The translations under genes were made by a program, and so were the position numbers. A stretch of DNA of 50,740 bases from Candidatus Altarchaeales archaeon ex4484_2 (GTDB taxonomy: Archaea; Altiarchaeota; Altiarchaeia; IMC4; QMZM01): positions 1 through 50,740 of the forward strand of contig NJEG01000030.1 of NCBI GenBank assembly GCA_002254565.1. The letters are read 5' to 3'. Below are positions 47,394 through 50,740 of this stretch, one piece after another. The notes below the pieces were generated by a model that worked only from the letters and a program-made list of their open reading frames with translations, did not search any database and was not told the origin of the DNA. Every line of letters starts with the position of its first letter. Position 1 is the stretch's first letter.

Positions 47394-48044
47394 CTATCTA
47401 GAAAGGAGCACCATATAAGTCTCTGCTATAGTTCCTAATATGGGTTTAACATCTATCAAGCTTAAATTTGCACGCTTTAATTCTTCCTTCAAATTACTTG
47501 GAGTTATTGGATACCAAGCCCCCTTATTACCCCTAATCATAGTCATTATCCCTCTAAGAAAGCCTTTTACTGAATAGGGGTTGTAATAAGATATTACTAT
47601 CCATTTTTTGGTTACCCTCCTCATCTCATTGAGAATTCCCACCCTAAGCTGAGGAGGCACATGTCCCGTAAAGCGTATTGATACGATACAATCAAAAGAA
47701 TTATCTCTAAATGGTAAAGCTTCTGCATCACAGACAACAGAGTTTATCTTCCCAACTTCAATCCCTTTTTTAGAAACATTAATCATATCCCTGGATATGT
47801 CTGCATCGACAACCTTAAAACCGCTTTCAATTAGTACTTTAGTTATTCTCCCAGTCCCACAGGGTAGGTCTAGTATAGTTTCAATATCATTCGAATGTTG
47901 TTTAAGTATATTTATCACCGTTTTCTTTTCCAAATAATCGACGAATTTTCCCATAAAACTAGAGAATCTCACTTTCTCATATCTTTCTGCCACAGAAGTA
48001 TTCTGATACGCTTCTCTCGCATTATATGACTTCATAACATTCAA
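47394..48044 (-). CDS. SAM-dependent methyltransferase
   Basis: ETILDLPCGTGRITKVLIESGFKVVDADISRDMI. Confidence 0.87.
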   Translation of the reverse strand: MNVMKSYNAREAYQNTSVAERYEKVRFSSFMGKFVDYLEKKTVINILKQHSNDIETILDLPCGTGRITKVLIESGFKVVDADISRDMINVSKKGIEVGKINSVVCDAEALPFRDNSFDCIVSIRFTGHVPPQLRVGILNEMRRVTKKWIVISYYNPYSVKGFLRGIMTMIRGNKGAWYPITPSNLKEELKRANLSLIDVKPILGTIAETYMVLLSR

Positions 48045-49216
48045 CCCCTCACCAGTTCATTCCATAAATGTAGATATTCATTTGCGATTATCTTGATATC
48101 ATGGTTATGAGATATAGAATCTCTAGCATGTTTATGCAACCTTCGATCTTCATTGGTTATTATTTCTAAAATCCTTTTGACCATTTCCTCCTTACTCTTG
48201 GTTATATAACCGTTGATTCCGTTTTGAATAACTTCTTCAGCACCTTTAACATCATTTGTTACTACTGGGATACCATATGCCATAACCTCTAACCACGTTA
48301 AAGGAGGGGCAACAATAGAATCCTTGACCAAAACAGGACAAATAAAAACATCTGATGCATTAACTAACCCGATGAAGTCCTCATTAGTCCCAGTTGATAT
48401 AATTTTTATATTTTCTGACTGGTATTTTAGATATTCTTTTCTAAAATGAACGTGTTTAAAACAGAATATAAAAGTACACTCATCTGTGAGCTTCAAGATC
48501 TCATTAGCCACATCAATCGAATAGAAAAAATCTTGTAAAGAGGTTTGCTGAAGAAATCCTGACCACAAAACGATTTTAGATTCGGGATTAATGTTCATTT
48601 GTTCTCTTGTATCTTCTCTTAATTCTAGTTTTGGTTTAATCTTGAGAGTATTCACTCCCCAACAAATTTTTTTTATTTTGTTCTTATCGAAGCCCAATTC
48701 AACTAATTTATGCATAAAAGATGATGATGAGGCAACTATGGTCTTGAAAGGACTTAAACTCAATTTAAGAAACAGATCATATCCAAAATAACGTGGGTGA
48801 TAGCTTATTGCAGACACAGTAGATGGTGCTTTTAGTGGTACTAATTTCATGAACGACATTATTGGACCATAATTATCTATGAAATGGACAATGTCAATAT
48901 CATTATTATAGGAAATTTTCCTCACTTCTTTGAGAATCTTTATAAAAGATAAACTCTTACTTATATAATTATTTGTAGAAGCGAGTTTAATATCACTAAA
49001 TCTCCTTTCAAATATGGGAAATGGAGTAGGCGATAGATTATATAACCATATATTTGGCTCATAAAATTGCTTTCCTTTTGAATAGTCAGAGTTTAAAGAG
49101 AGTATGTGGATCTCTTCTATTTTAGATTTTAATTCTTCTACCAATTCAAGCCAGAAGTTCTTGTCACCCTCATGTCTTTTCAGTAAAAATCTGCTCCCAA
49201 CCATCAGCAACTTCAA
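48041..49216 (-). CDS. Glycosyltransferase family 4-like
   Basis: VLWSGFLQQTSLQDFF...NASDVFICPVLVKDSIVAPPLTWLEVMAYGIPVVTNDVKGAEEVI; likely TTG start at 49216. Confidence 0.88.
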   Translation of the reverse strand: MKLLMVGSRFLLKRHEGDKNFWLELVEELKSKIEEIHILSLNSDYSKGKQFYEPNIWLYNLSPTPFPIFERRFSDIKLASTNNYISKSLSFIKILKEVRKISYNNDIDIVHFIDNYGPIMSFMKLVPLKAPSTVSAISYHPRYFGYDLFLKLSLSPFKTIVASSSSFMHKLVELGFDKNKIKKICWGVNTLKIKPKLELREDTREQMNINPESKIVLWSGFLQQTSLQDFFYSIDVANEILKLTDECTFIFCFKHVHFRKEYLKYQSENIKIISTGTNEDFIGLVNASDVFICPVLVKDSIVAPPLTWLEVMAYGIPVVTNDVKGAEEVIQNGINGYITKSKEEMVKRILEIITNEDRRLHKHARDSISHNHDIKIIANEYLHLWNELVRG

Positions 49217-49217
49217 T

Positions 49218-50426
49218 TTAATCACCCCTAAACAGTTTAAAGTATTCATTAATGAATTTCTGAGACATATAAAAGTTTTCATATGCTTCCTTCGCTTTCG
49301 AAGAATAATGTTCTTTTTTAAAATTTACTATTGTTGTTCTCAACTCTTCATCATCATTGTAAACTAGATTTTTATTTACTTTTTCTACAATCTCAGGCAG
49401 ACCCCCTACATTGGAAGATATAATTGGGGTTCCAACAGATAAGGCTTCAAGAGCAGTTAATGGACAATTTTCTGGCCATATGGATGGCATTATCAATGCC
49501 AAGGCATTTTTATATAGTGAATATAGTTTGTTCCTGTCGCACCATCCTAGGTAAATAATTTTTTCTTCTGAATCATTTGAATTTATAAATTTGATGATAT
49601 CCCTCTCTAAACTTCCTTTTCCGGCAATTATAAGTCTGGCGTCAATTTCACCCCGGTATTTTTTGAATACCTCCAACAAATTCATTATTCCCTTATGTTT
49701 CTCTAAAACACCGACATAAAGAAAATAATTAAGATATTCAGAGTTTTCTATATCCTTGGGCGGGGATGGGATGAAGTTGGGTATATGTGTAATTCTTACT
49801 GTACCTAATTCGCTTGATAAACTATTTTTTACATATTCACTTGGAGTTATTATACAATCCAAAGAAGAGATAGATTCTTTAAATCCATTAAAATTTCTCC
49901 ATAGCTGGTAAGGTCTCTTAGATCTAAGAGAGCATAAGAAACAAGATTTATTTATGCAAGGTTCTTTTCCATATTTTAGCAAATTGTTCATCTGGCATAT
50001 GAGCCAATAATCATGGGCGGTATACAGGTTGATATAAACTCCCACTTTTTTAAATAATTGATAGCCAAGCAAAGAAATATTGTGATGATGAACAACATCT
50101 GGTGAGACATCCTTAACAATCTTTGAAAATTTTTTAGTTACATAATGGGAGTTTCCAAGGGTATAAACAGATACAGGATCAAGTTTTCCAAAGGGTGATT
50201 TGAGTGGGTGAATATGAACTTGTCTATCTTCTTTTTTTTCTGGAAGTTTTTTCCTTTTCAATCGATAAGCATCCAGGCTATGCATCACATGAACTTCATG
50301 ACCTCTTTTCACTAGCTCTTCTGCTAGAAGTTTTACATGAACTGCATCCCCACCAATATGATATGGTGGGTAAAAGGTTGAGGTCATAAGAAATGTTATG
50401 GTTTCCATAATCTCACTTCTTGGCAA
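49218..50426 (-). CDS. Glycosyltransferase family 4
   Basis: STFYPPYHIGGDAVHVKLLAEELVKRGHEV...MPSIWPENCPLTALEALSVGTPIISSNVGGLPEIV. Confidence 0.93.
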   Translation of the reverse strand: MPRSEIMETITFLMTSTFYPPYHIGGDAVHVKLLAEELVKRGHEVHVMHSLDAYRLKRKKLPEKKEDRQVHIHPLKSPFGKLDPVSVYTLGNSHYVTKKFSKIVKDVSPDVVHHHNISLLGYQLFKKVGVYINLYTAHDYWLICQMNNLLKYGKEPCINKSCFLCSLRSKRPYQLWRNFNGFKESISSLDCIITPSEYVKNSLSSELGTVRITHIPNFIPSPPKDIENSEYLNYFLYVGVLEKHKGIMNLLEVFKKYRGEIDARLIIAGKGSLERDIIKFINSNDSEEKIIYLGWCDRNKLYSLYKNALALIMPSIWPENCPLTALEALSVGTPIISSNVGGLPEIVEKVNKNLVYNDDEELRTTIVNFKKEHYSSKAKEAYENFYMSQKFINEYFKLFRGD

Positions 50427-50530
50427 TTACTACATAATATAGGATAAATCTATTGAGCATACCAAAGCTTAAAGGGAATAAATATGCTGTGTTGAATAAA
50501 TCGTAAAGTATTTCTTTGTGAAAAGGAAAT

Positions 50531-50557
50531 AGCCATAGTGGGGAGACCACTATGGCT
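50531..50557. repeat. Perfect 11-bp inverted repeat covering the transposase start codon
   Basis: AGCCATAGTGG-GGAGA-CCACTATGGCT. Confidence 0.9.
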
Positions 50558-50740
50558 TATATTGATAATAGGGATTGGGGCATATATAATGAGCGGTTGG
50601 TCAAGAGGGGAGAGTTTTATCTGGGTTTGGATTTCTTGGAGAACTGGGGTAGGGAGCTGTCCCGGATGAATCGGGGGAAGAGGGGCGCTCCCTTCCAGTA
50701 TCCTGAGTCGTTCGCTCAGTTCAGTGGTTTGATGTATGAG
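50552..50740 (+). mobile_element. IS5-like DDE transposase, N-terminal part (continues past window)
   Basis: MAYIDNRDWGIYNERLVKRGEFYLGLDFLENWGRELSRMNRGKRGAPFQYPESFAQFSGLMYE. Confidence 0.75.

Overview
This window is an archaeal chromosomal segment. The evidence is TFB, Gar1, aEF-1A, aEF-2, eS4, RNase P Rpp29, CTP-type RibK, RPA and a uL3-to-uS14 ribosomal cluster. The left half holds metabolic genes (nadA, glyA, pgi, M42 peptidase) and redox/iron genes: thioredoxin, ferredoxin:thioredoxin reductase and ferredoxin; a ferredoxin with an RG-rich tail; dtxR-feoA-feoA-feoB. The middle holds a minus-strand ribosomal supercluster in which the S10/spc-type block stops after uS14 and continues directly into uS7-EF2-EF1A-uS10-tRNA-Glu. 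The right end is accessory: a Thr-rich surface protein, a sugar epimerase, an AbiE-type toxin-antitoxin pair flanked by an epimerase-start duplication, a DUF4143-like ATPase, a surface-glycan cluster, and the start of an IS transposase. Items that most deserve follow-up: two unexplained structured intergenic RNAs, each directly downstream of a ferredoxin gene; a reading-frame break in the uS3 gene exactly at the edge of an in-phase 72-nt-spaced repeat; a T8-tract frameshift in a pyruvyl-transferase gene; perfect inverted repeats beside a redox gene cluster; and an operator-like palindrome around the likely TATA box of the ribosomal supercluster. All product calls come from reading the sequences; no database search was run.
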